Source of the DNA: Pistricoccus aurantiacus | GTDB lineage: Bacteria > Pseudomonadota > Gammaproteobacteria > Pseudomonadales > Halomonadaceae | Assembly (NCBI RefSeq): GCF_007954585.1 | Contig: NZ_CP042382.1 | Coordinates: forward strand, 1,922,001 to 1,986,000 | DNA: 64,000 nucleotides | Direction of reading: 5' to 3' | Part shown: piece by piece, positions 17,148 through 26,799 of the stretch | Position numbering within the stretch: the first letter of the stretch is position 1 | How the letters are laid out: every line of letters begins with the position of its first letter | The notes under the pieces: generated by a model | The model's input: the letters and a program-made list of their open reading frames with translations, nothing else | Told to the model about the DNA's origin: nothing | Database searches by the model: none | Made by a program: the position numbers and the translations under genes

Positions 17148-19034
17148 TTATGCGGGCTCGACCAGCATCCGCCCCACCATCTCCATATGCATCGCGTGGC
17201 AGAACCAGTTGCAGTAGTACCAGTGCACCCCGGGCTTGTCTGCGGTGAAGGTCACGCTGGAAGTCTGCTGCGGCGAGATTTCCATGGCGACGCCATGGTT
17301 GACCATGCAGAAGCCGTGAGTCAAATCCTCGATCTGGTCCAGGTTGGTGACAGTCACGGTGACCTCGTCGCCCTGCTTGACCTTGAACTCGGTCAGGTTG
17401 TACTGCGGCGCCACCGAGGTCATGTAGACTCGCACCTGGTTGCCGTCGCGGATGACCTTGTTATCCATCATCAGGTCGATGCCGTCGGCCTTGGCCCGCT
17501 CGCGGGTCTCGGCGAAGAACGGATCCTCGCGATCCCACAGCTTGCGCGGGCTGAGCTGATCGGCACGCAGCAGGATGCAGTCGTGAGGCTCGGCGAAAGC
17601 GGGACCGTCGTGAACGAGCTTCATTTCCTCGCCGGAGATATCGATCAACTGATCGTTCTCCGGGCGCAATGGACCCACCGGCAGGAAGCGGTCCTTGGAG
17701 AACTTGGACAGCACCACCAGCCACTTGCCGTCTGCGTCTCTGGTCTCTGTCAGGCTGGCGTGGTTATGGCCCGGCTGATAGTGCACGTCGATCTTCTGGC
17801 GCAGATAGTTGACGTCCTCGCCGTTGTAGCTCTTGATGGCGTCCTCGATGTTCCACTTGGCCACCTGGCTGTCGATGAACAGCGTGGTATAGGCGTTGCC
17901 GCGACCGTCGAAGGTGGTGTGCAGCGGCCCCAGGCCCAGTTCCGGCTCGCCGACCACCGCGTCCCGGGGCTCGATCTTGTCGGCGAACACGTCCGGCAGC
18001 TTGTCGATGGCGATAACCGAACAGGTGGGAGAAAGCTTGCCGTTGGCGATGAAGTACTTGCCATCCGGCGAGGTGTTCAGGCCGTGGGGGTTCTTGGGCA
18101 CGGGAACATAGCGGGTCAGCTTGGAGCCATGGCGACCGTCTACCACCGGCACCTTGGAATCCCCCAGGGTCTCGTAGTCGCCGGCTTCCACCGCCTTCTC
18201 GATGGCTTCCACGTCGAACACCGTTACCCAGTCCCGCTCCTCGCGCATGGTATCCGCCAGGGTGATGCCTTTTTCCGAGTTGTAGCAGGTGGAGGCGACG
18301 AAACGGCCGGTGTAGTCCGCGTCCGTGTTGTCCAGGTTGCCGTCGACGATCACCTGCCAGGCGACCTCCATGCTCTCCGCATCCAGGGCGTTGAACATGG
18401 TGTAGTGGTTCTTGGTGTCCTCCATGTTGCTGCCATCGTTGGGATGGGGAATGAAGTATTCCGCGTTGGCGAACACGTACTTGGTATGCGGCACCTTCTG
18501 CAGACGCAGACCGTGGATGGCCTGAACGTTCGGAATAACGGTGATCTTGTCCGTCTTCATGATGTCCAGACGAATACGCGCTACCCGGGTATTCGCCTTG
18601 TCGTTGATGAACAGATACTTGCCGTCGTAACGACCGTCGGTCATGGAGATATGGGGGTGGTGGGCGTCACCGTTAGGGTACTTGATCGACTCGCCGAGCA
18701 CCGCCTTGGATTCATTGGTCAGCCCCCAGCCGGTGGCGCCGTCGATATTGAACACCGGAATGCGCATCAGCTCGCGCATGGAGGGCACGCCAAGAACGCG
18801 CACCTCGCCGGACTGGCCACCGCTCCAGAAACCGTAGTATTCGTCGAGTTCTCCCGGCGCGATGGTGACCTCACCGCTTTCGCTGGCCGCCCGGGCCTTC
18901 TGGCTTTGCAGAAGCGCCGCGGCGCTGCCGAAGCCGCCGGCCAGGCCCGCGCCGGCGACACCGGCCATGCTGGTATTACGCAGGAAGTGGCGACGACCGA
19001 GATCCTTGATTTCCTTGGGTTTATCGTTGCTCAT
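17148..19034 (-). CDS. nosZ: Nitrous-oxide reductase NosZ (Tat-dependent, clade I type)
   Basis: A 628-residue periplasmic enzyme reducing N2O to N2. The N-terminus has a twin-arginine signal ([22 protein letters not shown]) typical of clade I enzymes. The seven-bladed propeller carries the CuZ histidine blocks, including [26 protein letters not shown] and EPHDC. The C-terminal cupredoxin domain has the CuA motif [19 protein letters not shown]. Length and motifs are complete. It is three bases downstream of nosR, with AGAGGA inside the end of nosR as ribosome binding site. Confidence 0.97.
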   Translation of the reverse strand: MSNDKPKEIKDLGRRHFLRNTSMAGVAGAGLAGGFGSAAALLQSQKARAASESGEVTIAPGELDEYYGFWSGGQSGEVRVLGVPSMRELMRIPVFNIDGATGWGLTNESKAVLGESIKYPNGDAHHPHISMTDGRYDGKYLFINDKANTRVARIRLDIMKTDKITVIPNVQAIHGLRLQKVPHTKYVFANAEYFIPHPNDGSNMEDTKNHYTMFNALDAESMEVAWQVIVDGNLDNTDADYTGRFVASTCYNSEKGITLADTMREERDWVTVFDVEAIEKAVEAGDYETLGDSKVPVVDGRHGSKLTRYVPVPKNPHGLNTSPDGKYFIANGKLSPTCSVIAIDKLPDVFADKIEPRDAVVGEPELGLGPLHTTFDGRGNAYTTLFIDSQVAKWNIEDAIKSYNGEDVNYLRQKIDVHYQPGHNHASLTETRDADGKWLVVLSKFSKDRFLPVGPLRPENDQLIDISGEEMKLVHDGPAFAEPHDCILLRADQLSPRKLWDREDPFFAETRERAKADGIDLMMDNKVIRDGNQVRVYMTSVAPQYNLTEFKVKQGDEVTVTVTNLDQIEDLTHGFCMVNHGVAMEISPQQTSSVTFTADKPGVHWYYCNWFCHAMHMEMVGRMLVEPA

Positions 19035-19037
19035 GGG

Positions 19038-21212
19038 TTATTCCTCTTGGTGAGCGGGGATACGTTGCAGCGTGGCGCCCTGGGCGCCGGCTGTCGCGGG
19101 GTCAAAGGATTGAGGGCCTTTCCCGGAAACCCGAGCGGCCTTCTCGAAGCGCTTGCGCCGTTTGACCATGGGCGGGCAGCGCTGATCGTCCCAGTACAGG
19201 ACCTGACAGTCCAGGCAGTAATGACACTCGTTGGCGTTGATGCGCCCGTCCGGATGAATGGCCTTGACCTCACATTCCTGGGCGCAGATCTGACACGGCG
19301 TGCCGCAGCTGCCGCGGTGGCGCTTGAGCCAGTCGAACAGCCTCAGCCGGGACGGAATCGCCAGGCCGGCCCCCAGCGGGCAGACATAGCGACAGTAGAA
19401 CTTGTGATTGAACACCGAGATCACCACCAGGCCAAGGGCATAGAGCACAAAGGGCCAGTCTCGCTGGAAGCGCAGGGTGATGGCGGTCTTGAAGGGTTCC
19501 ACCTCGGCAAGTTTCTCAGCGGAGCCCAAGGAATTCAAGGAGACGGCGAACAGCACCAGCAGGATGATGTACTTGATTGCCCAGAGCCGTTCGTGCACGC
19601 CGAAGGGAATCTCGATCTGCTTGACCTTGAGCTTGCGCGCCGCCTTGTTGACCAGATCCTGCAGGGCGCCGAAGGGACACAGCCAGCCGCAGTAGACGCC
19701 ACGCCCCCAAAGCAGCAGGCTGACCGCGACGAATCCCCATAGGATAAACATCATCGGGTCGATCAGAAACGAGGTCCAACTGAAGTCGGTGATCAGCGAG
19801 TGGGTGAAGGTCAGGATGTTGACCACCGAGAGCTGAGCCAAAGCGTACCAGCCGATAAAGAACAGGGTGTAGCACAGAAAGCCGATACGCAGCGGAGTGA
19901 GAATGCGTGGATGGCGCACCAGCACGTCCTGGAACATCATTACCCCGGTGAGTACCAGAAGCCCTGCCCCGAGAACGGCGATCTGGAAAGCCTTGTCGTA
20001 CCACACCTGTACCCAGATAGGCCTTTCCACCACCGGTTCCGGGCGCTCGACGTAGGCGTCCGGAATGCTGTAGTCCGCGCTGAAGCGGGTGAATTCCGTA
20101 TCCAGCGGACCGGAAGCGCGGCGCACCAGCAGATCCAGCTGCCAGGGGCGGCCCGGGTCGAAGTTCGCCGCTTCGCGGATGATGAAGATATCCTTCTCCG
20201 TCATGCGCGGCATGCCGTCGAGGCTGAAGCTGCCCACTCGCTGATGATCCAGATCGTGGAAGGTGATGGTGCGACCGCCCTGAGTGATCTCGATGCGATC
20301 GAAGATGCCGCCGCGCACATAGCCGGAGCCCTTGAAGGAGTAGTCGCCGTTAGCCATTAGGGCAACGGCGTGTTCGCCGGGCTCGAGGCTCTCCATCAAG
20401 GCGTTATAGCGGGATTCTCCTAGCAGATTGCGACCGATGGTCGGCGCGTTGAGGTAAGTGTAATAAAGATCGATGAAGGTCTTGTCTTCAGGTTGCGGCG
20501 TGCCGCGCATGTAGTTTTCCGCTGCGGTGCCGACAAAAGCCTCGTCCACTTCCCCATGGGTAAGATGCAGATGACGAATGCTGCCGTCGCCGGTCAGGGT
20601 TTCCCAGTCCGCCTCGTTGAAGACGTCCTGCTTGACCGTGGCCGCGGGCTGGGCGGAAGGGTCTTCTATGATGCCGAGGCTCGCGGCGACCTGTCGGGCG
20701 GAGCGCATGATGGTGTCGTTGACCACGATCACCGTCACCGTGGCGCCGGAAATCGCATCCAGGTTGTCGCCGATCTTGGGGTTGTCCCTGACGCTGAAGT
20801 TGGTGTGGGCGCTGGCGAAATCCTGCAGTTTTTCCTCGGGAATGCCCACCAGCATGATAGGCTCGGAATGCTTGAGCACCTTTGCCAGGGTCAGCTGGCC
20901 CGTGGGATCGATACCCACCAGCATGTCGACCGGCTTGCCGGAATAGGCGGGAATCGGCGCGATGTCGGCGGTTTCGAACACATAGCCCAGCAGTTCCTCG
21001 CCGGCCATGACTTTTTGTACCGGCAGCTCGCCCTCCGCCTCGGTCAGGCGGTCAGCCTGGGGAAATCCCTGCCTGACCTGGTTCAGCAGGTCCTCCTCGA
21101 CATGGCTGAACTCGAAGGCTTGAGCGGGCAGGGTCAGGCAAATCAAGAAGAATAGCGCAAATATCCTGGCAGCTAGCGAAGAAGAAAGAGCGGAGCGAGT
21201 CGTGGGGATCAT
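19038..21212 (-). CDS. nosR: NosR, membrane flavo-iron-sulfur protein for N2O respiration
   Basis: A polytopic protein of about 724 residues needed for nosZ expression and electron supply to NosZ. It has a signal peptide, a periplasmic FMN-binding domain with the covalent-flavin motif SGATVT, several transmembrane segments with two CxxxCP motifs (YCGWLCPFGAL, CRYVCPLGAG), and a C-terminal pair of [4Fe-4S] motifs (CGTPCQICAQEC and CHYCLDC). The frame is open to 21263, but that start lies inside the NsrR-type operator. ATG 21212, which leads directly into the signal peptide, is therefore preferred. It heads the nosRZDFYL cluster. Confidence 0.94.
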   Translation of the reverse strand: MIPTTRSALSSSLAARIFALFFLICLTLPAQAFEFSHVEEDLLNQVRQGFPQADRLTEAEGELPVQKVMAGEELLGYVFETADIAPIPAYSGKPVDMLVGIDPTGQLTLAKVLKHSEPIMLVGIPEEKLQDFASAHTNFSVRDNPKIGDNLDAISGATVTVIVVNDTIMRSARQVAASLGIIEDPSAQPAATVKQDVFNEADWETLTGDGSIRHLHLTHGEVDEAFVGTAAENYMRGTPQPEDKTFIDLYYTYLNAPTIGRNLLGESRYNALMESLEPGEHAVALMANGDYSFKGSGYVRGGIFDRIEITQGGRTITFHDLDHQRVGSFSLDGMPRMTEKDIFIIREAANFDPGRPWQLDLLVRRASGPLDTEFTRFSADYSIPDAYVERPEPVVERPIWVQVWYDKAFQIAVLGAGLLVLTGVMMFQDVLVRHPRILTPLRIGFLCYTLFFIGWYALAQLSVVNILTFTHSLITDFSWTSFLIDPMMFILWGFVAVSLLLWGRGVYCGWLCPFGALQDLVNKAARKLKVKQIEIPFGVHERLWAIKYIILLVLFAVSLNSLGSAEKLAEVEPFKTAITLRFQRDWPFVLYALGLVVISVFNHKFYCRYVCPLGAGLAIPSRLRLFDWLKRHRGSCGTPCQICAQECEVKAIHPDGRINANECHYCLDCQVLYWDDQRCPPMVKRRKRFEKAARVSGKGPQSFDPATAGAQGATLQRIPAHQEE

Positions 21213-21250
21213 GGCGAATCTTTTAAACCGAAGGTAGAAAAGCGAACAGT

Positions 21251-21273
21251 AAGATACATTCAAAATATATCTT
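21251..21273. promoter_or_regulatory. NsrR operator upstream of nosR
   Basis: A 23-bp inverted repeat with left arm AAGATACATTC and right arm AAATATATCTT around one base. It lies 39 bases upstream of the chosen nosR start and fits the 11-1-11 NsrR pattern seen at four other places in the window. Confidence 0.7.
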
Positions 21274-21301
21274 TATAATAATAGATGGCTAACAGATGGC
21301 A

Positions 21302-21315
21302 TTGACCCGCGTCAA
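21302..21315. promoter_or_regulatory. FNR/Anr/Dnr-type site upstream of nosR
   Basis: TTGAC, four bases, GTCAA: a perfect palindrome close to the FNR consensus TTGAT-N4-ATCAA. It lies 29 bases beyond the NsrR-type operator on the upstream side of nosR, a position suitable for activation by an anaerobic or NO-responsive CRP/FNR protein. Confidence 0.6.
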
Positions 21316-21434
21316 TAATTGGCGAATTTGATAAAGCCTGCCGTGAGGCAGGCTTGCAGGAAGGCTCGATTGGCCGGCGCCGCTTTCAGACCAGGCGTCC
21401 TTGAAAAGGGCTGCCGGCGACCGCCTGATTGGGT

Positions 21435-21755
21435 TCAGGGCTCCTGAGAGGAATAATAGGCCGCGAGATCGGCGATATCCTCGTCGGAAAGGTTTTGCGC
21501 CTGCGGGGTCATCATCGCGGCCATGCCGCCGCCGCGTTCACCGGCCTTGTAGGCTTTCAAGGAGCTTTCCAGGTACTGAGCAGATTGCCCCGCCAGATTG
21601 GGGTAGATGGGCGCCGTAGCCTTGCCGTCCTTGCCGTGGCAAGCCACGCATACCGCGATTTTTTTGGCACCGGCCTCTGCGTCTCCCGCTGCCTGGGCGG
21701 TGACGGCGAAGCTGGCGCAGCCGAGCAAGGCGATAGCAGTCACGATTTTTTTCAT
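21435..21755 (-). CDS. Small class I cytochrome c
   Basis: A 106-residue periplasmic monohaem cytochrome. It has a signal peptide ([22 protein letters not shown]), a haem-binding CVACH near residue 36, a [23 protein letters not shown] stretch typical of cytochrome c4/c553-like domains, and a likely axial methionine in MMTPQAQNL. It is a probable electron carrier to NosZ or the NO reductase; which one is inference from position between nosR and norC. ATG 21755 is preferred over the GTG four codons upstream because AGGAAG falls just before it. Confidence 0.88.
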   Translation of the reverse strand: MKKIVTAIALLGCASFAVTAQAAGDAEAGAKKIAVCVACHGKDGKATAPIYPNLAGQSAQYLESSLKAYKAGERGGGMAAMMTPQAQNLSDEDIADLAAYYSSQEP

Positions 21756-21869
21756 AGTCTTCCTCACAAATACTTTTTTATTGCCACATTAGAGACTTTT
21801 GCCAAAAAAGCCTAGGCTATTCATCGGCCCGTCACAAGAGATCATAACCGAAGGAGAGGAGCAAGCGCC

Positions 21870-21953
21870 ATGTTACTTGATGTAAGTCATGCTTATGCGA
21901 TAAACCCCGCCATGGCGGCGATTTCCAAGCGAAAACCGAACATGACCAATTGA
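21870..21953 (+). CDS. Possible 27-residue peptide upstream of norC
   Basis: A short frame, MLLDVSHAYAINPAMAAISK followed by seven residues, preceded by a strong Shine-Dalgarno AGGAG (21857-21861) eight bases from the ATG. It is on the norC strand, 120 bases before norC, with the NsrR-type operator lying between them. If real it would be made from a promoter upstream of that operator, perhaps as a separate small protein. Part of its coding sequence (21877-21890) also resembles a weak FNR site. It matches nothing I know and may be chance. Confidence 0.3.
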   Translation: MLLDVSHAYAINPAMAAISKRKPNMTN

Positions 21954-21980
21954 CCGCCAATTCACTTGTGGATTAATCTT

Positions 21981-22003
21981 AACATGTATTTTTGATGCAT
22001 ATT
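21981..22003. promoter_or_regulatory. NsrR operator upstream of norC
   Basis: A 23-bp inverted repeat with left arm AACATGTATTT and right arm TGATGCATATT (7 of 11 pairs match). It lies 70 bases upstream of the norC start. The rest of the 300-base stretch between the cytochrome c gene and norC holds the possible short peptide and no other recognised element. Confidence 0.7.
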
Positions 22004-22073
22004 TAGGCCTGGCTCGGTAAGAATAGGTCGGTCTAGTGCCAATCCCGTGAGCGCTTCATAGAGGAGAAAACCC

Positions 22074-22526
22074 ATGGCCGAAGGACTCACTAAATCCGCG
22101 GCCCGCAATATATTTTTTGGCGGGTCGCTATTTTTCTTTCTGCTGTTCGCAGCCCTGACGGCGCACAGCCACTGGTACATGGTCACGGAGTCGACGGATA
22201 GCGAGGGTTTGACGGAATCCGTCAAGCACGGCAAGGAAGTGTGGGAAGAAAACAGCTGCATCAACTGCCATAGCCTGATAGGCGAGGGGGCCTATTTCGC
22301 ACCGGAGCTGGGCAACGTCTGGCACCGCTACGGAGGACGAGAAAACCCCGAAGCAGCGCGGGCCGGCCTGAAAGGCTGGATCCAGGCGCAGCCTCTGGGC
22401 GTGCCGGGACGTCGTCAGATGCCCAATTTCGATCTCAGCGAAGAAGAGCTTGATGCTCTGGTCGATTTCTTCCGCTGGACCGATTCCATCAATACCCAGG
22501 ATTGGCCGCCCACCCGGGCCGGTTGA
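22074..22526 (+). CDS. norC: Nitric oxide reductase subunit C (cytochrome c)
   Basis: A 150-residue membrane-anchored cytochrome c, the electron-accepting subunit of the cytochrome-c-dependent NO reductase. An N-terminal anchor (NIFFGGSLFFFLLFAALTAH) leads to the haem motif SCINCHSLIGEGAYFAPELG near residue 60 and an axial methionine in RQMPNFDLSEEEL. Length and blocks match NorC. AGGAG lies upstream of the ATG. It is the first gene of norCBQD. Confidence 0.96.
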   Translation: MAEGLTKSAARNIFFGGSLFFFLLFAALTAHSHWYMVTESTDSEGLTESVKHGKEVWEENSCINCHSLIGEGAYFAPELGNVWHRYGGRENPEAARAGLKGWIQAQPLGVPGRRQMPNFDLSEEELDALVDFFRWTDSINTQDWPPTRAG

Positions 22527-22571
22527 TCGAATGGCTTCCAAGAGTTCGAGACCATCAGGAGCATCCTATCA

Positions 22572-23930
22572 ATGAAATATGAAACGCAACGGATAGCCTA
22601 TCCCTTCTTTGCGGTGGCCATGCTGCTGTTCGCGCTGCAGATCGTCTTCGGTCTGCTGGCGGCGACGGTCTATGTGCTGCCGAATTTCCTGGAAGTGGCT
22701 ATGCCCTTCAATATCATCCGCATGAGCCATACCAACCTGCTGATCGTCTGGTTGTTGATCGGCTTCATGGGTTGCACCTACTTCCTGATGCCGGAAGAGG
22801 CGGAGCGCGAGACTCATAGTCCGTTGATCGCCTATATCCAGCTAGGCATCTTCGTGATCGCCGGCGTGGGGGCGCTGGTCAGCTATCAGTTCGGCATTCA
22901 TGAGGGCCGGGAATTTCTCGAGCAGCCTTTCTGGGTCAAGGTGCTGATCACGATTTCCTTTCTGATGTTCCTCTACAATACCAGCATGACATTGCTGAAA
23001 GGCCGCAAGACCGCGATCAACATGGTTCTGATGCTGGGTCTGTGGCTGGCTGCGGTATTCTGGCTGTTCGCTTTCTTCAATCCAAGCAACCTGGCCCTGG
23101 ACAAGCTGTACTGGTGGTGGGTCGTGCATATCTGGGTCGAAGGCGTATGGGAACTGATCATGGCCTCCCTGTTGGCCTATTTGCTGATCAAGATGACCGG
23201 TGTCGATCGGGAAGTCATCGAGAAGTGGCTCTATGTGATCATCGGTCTGGCACTGTTCTCCGGGCTACTGGGCACCGGTCACCACTACTACTGGATCGGT
23301 GCGCCGGGCTACTGGCAGCCCATCGGCAGCATCTTCTCTACCCTCGAGGTATTGCCGTTCTTCGCCATGGTGATGTTCGCCTTCATGATGTTCTGGAAGG
23401 GACGCCGCAACCATCCCAACAAGTCCGCCATGCTGTGGACCCTGGGTAGCGCCGCCACCGCCTTCTTCGGTGCCGGGGTCTGGGGCTTCATGCATACCCT
23501 GTCTTTCGTCAACTACTACAGTCATGGCACTCAGGTCACCGCCGCTCACGGCCACCTGGCCTTCTATGGCGCCTACGTGATGATGGTGCTAGCGGTGATT
23601 ACCTACGCCATGCCACAACTGCGCCGGGTTCAGCCTTACAATCAGGTCATGAACATGTGGAGCTTCTGGATGATGACCGGCGCCATGGCGTTCATGACCT
23701 TCACGCTGACCTTCGCGGGCGTGGTGCAGACTCACCTGCAGCGGGTGCTGGGCATGAACTACATGGAAGTGCAGGACCAGCTGGCACTGTTCTACTGGAT
23801 GCGCCTGGGCGCGGGCGTCGCGGTGGCCATCGCCGCGGTACTGTTCCTCTACTCCATTTTCGGCAAGGTGAAGGAGCAGGTCCCCGCCGGTGGCCCGCAG
23901 CTGGCCGCCAATACCGGACCAACGGTCTAA
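22572..23930 (+). CDS. norB: Nitric oxide reductase subunit B
   Basis: A 452-residue, twelve-helix haem-copper oxidase homologue that reduces NO to N2O at a haem b3/non-haem iron centre. Ligand blocks are visible: RMSHTNLLIVW (haem b His), HIWVEGVWELI (FeB His with the conserved Glu), TGHHYYWIG (two FeB His) and AAHGHLAFYGAY (haem histidines). It is the short, NorC-partnered form without the quinol-oxidising N-terminal extension. AGGAG lies ten bases before the ATG. A strong hairpin follows before norQ. Confidence 0.97.
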   Translation: MKYETQRIAYPFFAVAMLLFALQIVFGLLAATVYVLPNFLEVAMPFNIIRMSHTNLLIVWLLIGFMGCTYFLMPEEAERETHSPLIAYIQLGIFVIAGVGALVSYQFGIHEGREFLEQPFWVKVLITISFLMFLYNTSMTLLKGRKTAINMVLMLGLWLAAVFWLFAFFNPSNLALDKLYWWWVVHIWVEGVWELIMASLLAYLLIKMTGVDREVIEKWLYVIIGLALFSGLLGTGHHYYWIGAPGYWQPIGSIFSTLEVLPFFAMVMFAFMMFWKGRRNHPNKSAMLWTLGSAATAFFGAGVWGFMHTLSFVNYYSHGTQVTAAHGHLAFYGAYVMMVLAVITYAMPQLRRVQPYNQVMNMWSFWMMTGAMAFMTFTLTFAGVVQTHLQRVLGMNYMEVQDQLALFYWMRLGAGVAVAIAAVLFLYSIFGKVKEQVPAGGPQLAANTGPTV

Positions 23931-23941
23931 ACCGTCAACGA

Positions 23942-23969
23942 CCCAGGGCCTTCGCAGGCCCTGGGTTTT
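23942..23969 (+). terminator. Hairpin between norB and norQ
   Basis: Perfect 10-bp stem CCCAGGGCCT / AGGCCCTGGG with a TCGC loop, followed by TTTT. It is probably a partial terminator that lowers norQD expression relative to norCB; no separate promoter is obvious for norQ. Confidence 0.75.
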
Positions 23970-24006
23970 CCTTTCTTGATGTGGTTTTTCCTATCTGGAG
24001 TATCCT

Positions 24007-24834
24007 ATGTCGCCGACTGGCGCCAGCTCCGTTGAATCCATCGCCGAGAATCAGCGAGAGCTCCCTTTCTATCAACCCGTGGACAACGAGTGTGAACTCT
24101 TCGAGCACGCCTATCGGCAACGCCTGCCGCTACTGCTGAAAGGCCCCACCGGCTGCGGCAAGACCCGTTTCGTCAGCCATATGGCGGCGAAACTCGGCAA
24201 ATCGCTGTTCACGGTTTCCTGTCACGACGACCTGACCGCCGCCGACCTGACCGGGCGCTATCTGCTGCAGGGCGGCGAGACTCGCTGGGTGGATGGTCCC
24301 TTGACCCGCGCCGTGCGCGAGGGGGGTATCTGCTATCTCGATGAGGTGGTGGAAGCGCGCAAGGACGTCACCGTAGTCTTGCATCCGCTGACTGACGACC
24401 GCCGCCTGCTGCCGCTGGAGCGTACCGGCGAACTGCTGGAGGCACCGGATGACTTCATGCTGGTGATCTCCTACAACCCGGGTTATCAGCATATCCTCAA
24501 GTCGCTCAAGCCCAGCACCCGTCAGCGTTTCGTCGCCAAGACCTTCGGCTTTCCGCCGCCGACGGTGGAGCGAGAGGTGGTCGCTCGGGAAAGTGGCCTG
24601 GCCCCGGAGCGCTGCAGCGCCCTGGTCAACCTTGCCGCTCGGCTGCGGGACATGAAAGGCCAGGACCTGGAAGAGGGCGTTTCCACTCGCCTTCTGGTCT
24701 ACTGCGCCACCTTGATCGCTGCGGGCATGCCGATCCTGCAGGCCGCCCAGGCGACCCTGGTGGAACCGTTGAGCGACGATGAAGATGTACAGGAAGGATT
24801 GCTGGAAGCCATCAAGGCGACCTTCGGCGAATAG
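24007..24834 (+). CDS. norQ: NorQ, MoxR-type AAA+ ATPase for NO reductase activation
   Basis: A 275-residue AAA+ protein. Walker A GPTGCGKTRF is near residue 47, Walker B GICYLDEVVEA near 115, with a sensor-type SYNPGYQ near 158 and the arginine-finger segment SLKPSTRQRFV. NorQ forms a ring that, with NorD, inserts the non-haem iron into NorB. GGAG lies upstream of the ATG. It is followed 15 bases later by norD. Confidence 0.94.
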   Translation: MSPTGASSVESIAENQRELPFYQPVDNECELFEHAYRQRLPLLLKGPTGCGKTRFVSHMAAKLGKSLFTVSCHDDLTAADLTGRYLLQGGETRWVDGPLTRAVREGGICYLDEVVEARKDVTVVLHPLTDDRRLLPLERTGELLEAPDDFMLVISYNPGYQHILKSLKPSTRQRFVAKTFGFPPPTVEREVVARESGLAPERCSALVNLAARLRDMKGQDLEEGVSTRLLVYCATLIAAGMPILQAAQATLVEPLSDDEDVQEGLLEAIKATFGE

Positions 24835-24849
24835 CGAGGGCAGACACTC

Positions 24850-26787
24850 ATGAGCATGCTGGATTTCCTCGAGGTCGAGGAGTTCGTCGGTCGCCACTGG
24901 CACCGCTGGGCGTCCGGGGCGGTGAGCTATCCTCGCCATCCCGAGGCGGCGGTGCGTCTGGAAGAACTGCGCGGCGTGCTGGACGTGTTCTTTCGTGCCA
25001 GCGGTGGTGAGAGGGGTGTCGAGGTGGCGGCTATCGCTGCTCGCGGTTCTCGCCACCGGCTGAGCCTGCGCCAGCGCCTGGGCTTCGACGAGGAAATTCT
25101 CGACGTGGCCCGTCGCGACGAGGAAAACCTGCTGCTGCCGCCCAAGCTCGAGCTGTTTCCCGAGGTGTCCCTCAACCGCGATCTGTACTTCTGGCTGGTG
25201 GCCTTTCTGGCGCTTGCCAGCCAACCCGCTTCTCATCAGGATCCGCTGCGTCAGGATATCGCCACGCTGCGGGAAGCGCTGCGCGCTCGAGATGCGGTGC
25301 TGGCGCACTTTCCCGGGCTGAAGGAGCGTTATCGTCGGCTATGTCAGGCGCTGCTGAGCGTCCGGCCCAAGCGTCGACTGCCGGCTCAGGAGGCTGCTCT
25401 GGAAAAAGTCATTCTCCGTTTGCTGGGCAGCGAGGCATCACTTGAAGGCGAGGCTGCCAGACTTTTACAGGCGGCGGAAAGCTCGCGAGACGATCTCGAG
25501 GAATTTCGCGCGCCTCGTGACTATCGGCCTTTTCTGCCGGTGCCGCTCTGGGGGCAGGTGGTCAGGCTCGGCGTGCAGGGCGAGGCCCGCCCGGAAGGCG
25601 ATGAAGAGCTCGTCAACTCCAAGGCGGAGGCGGTAAGCGAGGGCAAGCGCAAGGCGGAACGTCGACGTCAGGATCAGAGCGAGCGCCAGGATTCACTGAT
25701 TTTCAACCGGTTCGAGAAAATGCTGTCCTTCGCCGAGATGGTCAATCTCAATCGCATGGTGGACGACGAGGAAGATGAGGACGCTCGCAAGGTCGCCGAG
25801 GAGATCGACGAGATCACGCTGAGCCCCCACCAGCAGCGGGCGGCGTCCCAGCTCAAGATAGACCTGGATCTGGCGCCGGAAGACGCGATCGGCGAGCGTC
25901 TGAAAGGCAGGCATACCTACCCGGAGTGGAACCATCGCAAGCAGATCTATCTGCCGGATCACTGTGTCGTGCATACCGATCTGCAAAGCGAGGAGGGCGA
26001 GGACTGGACGCCGGACGATGCTACCCGACGGCGTATTCGTCGAGTGCGCCGGGAGTTCGAGGCGCTGCGACCGCGCCGGGAACTGCTTCGCGGTCAGCTC
26101 GATGGCAGCGAGCTGGACATGGATGCGGTAATTCGCGCTCATTGCGATCTGGCCGCCACCGGAGAAAGCAACGACCGGTTGTATGTCGCCACCCGCAAGC
26201 AGGCTCGCGACCTGGCGGTATCGATCCTGGTGGATATTTCGCTCTCCACGGATGCCTGGCTCGAGGACCGCCGGGTGCTGGATGTAGAGAAGGAAGCCCT
26301 GCTGGTGCTGGGCCATGGCCTATCGCGCTGCGGTGACGACTATGCGATTCACTGCTTTACCTCCCACCGGCGCCAGAAGGTCTGGGTCAACACCCTGAAG
26401 GAGTTCGAGGAACCCATGAACGACCGCGTATCGCGGCGTATCGCTGCCCTGCGGCCAGGACACTACACCCGCATGGGACCGGCCATTCGTCATGTCAGCA
26501 GCGAGTTGGCTAAACGCCACAATCGCCATCGCCTGCTTTTGGTGCTGACAGACGGTAAGCCCAACGACACGGATTATTACGAAGGGCGCTACGGCATCGA
26601 GGATACGCGCCGTGCGATTCTCGACGCGCGTCGACAGGAGGTGCGGGTTTTCGGCGTCACCATCGATCAAGAAGCGCGTCAATACATACCCTATCTGTTC
26701 GGGCGGGGCGGTTTCGCCATCGTCAACAAGCCTGAACATCTATCCTTGGCGTTGCCGGGAATCTATCGGCAGATCGTCGCCAGTTGA
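24850..26787 (+). CDS. norD: NorD, von Willebrand A protein for NO reductase activation
   Basis: A 645-residue cytosolic partner of NorQ. The C-terminal von Willebrand A domain has the metal-ion-dependent adhesion motif VDISLSTDAW near residue 460, with the later MIDAS residues in YTRMGPAIRH and LVLTDGKPNDTDYYEG. The central part is charged and rich in glutamate and arginine. MIDAS-AAA pairs of this kind remodel target metalloproteins. GAGGG precedes the ATG. Confidence 0.93.
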   Translation: MSMLDFLEVEEFVGRHWHRWASGAVSYPRHPEAAVRLEELRGVLDVFFRASGGERGVEVAAIAARGSRHRLSLRQRLGFDEEILDVARRDEENLLLPPKLELFPEVSLNRDLYFWLVAFLALASQPASHQDPLRQDIATLREALRARDAVLAHFPGLKERYRRLCQALLSVRPKRRLPAQEAALEKVILRLLGSEASLEGEAARLLQAAESSRDDLEEFRAPRDYRPFLPVPLWGQVVRLGVQGEARPEGDEELVNSKAEAVSEGKRKAERRRQDQSERQDSLIFNRFEKMLSFAEMVNLNRMVDDEEDEDARKVAEEIDEITLSPHQQRAASQLKIDLDLAPEDAIGERLKGRHTYPEWNHRKQIYLPDHCVVHTDLQSEEGEDWTPDDATRRRIRRVRREFEALRPRRELLRGQLDGSELDMDAVIRAHCDLAATGESNDRLYVATRKQARDLAVSILVDISLSTDAWLEDRRVLDVEKEALLVLGHGLSRCGDDYAIHCFTSHRRQKVWVNTLKEFEEPMNDRVSRRIAALRPGHYTRMGPAIRHVSSELAKRHNRHRLLLVLTDGKPNDTDYYEGRYGIEDTRRAILDARRQEVRVFGVTIDQEARQYIPYLFGRGGFAIVNKPEHLSLALPGIYRQIVAS

Positions 26788-26799
26788 GGAGGGATAAAG

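Noticed and set aside
17187-19742. Very long open frame (851 codons) opposite nosZ
   Set aside because: It is antisense to nosZ and the nosR end, whose motifs are intact; high GC content leaves antisense frames open.
21213-21263. nosR start at 21263
   Set aside because: This start falls inside the NsrR-type operator; ATG 21212 begins the signal peptide.
21877-21890. FNR-like site TTGAT-N4-GTCAT before norC
   Set aside because: Two mismatches in the second half and about 184 bases from norC; it also lies inside the possible short peptide. Too weak to list as a site.
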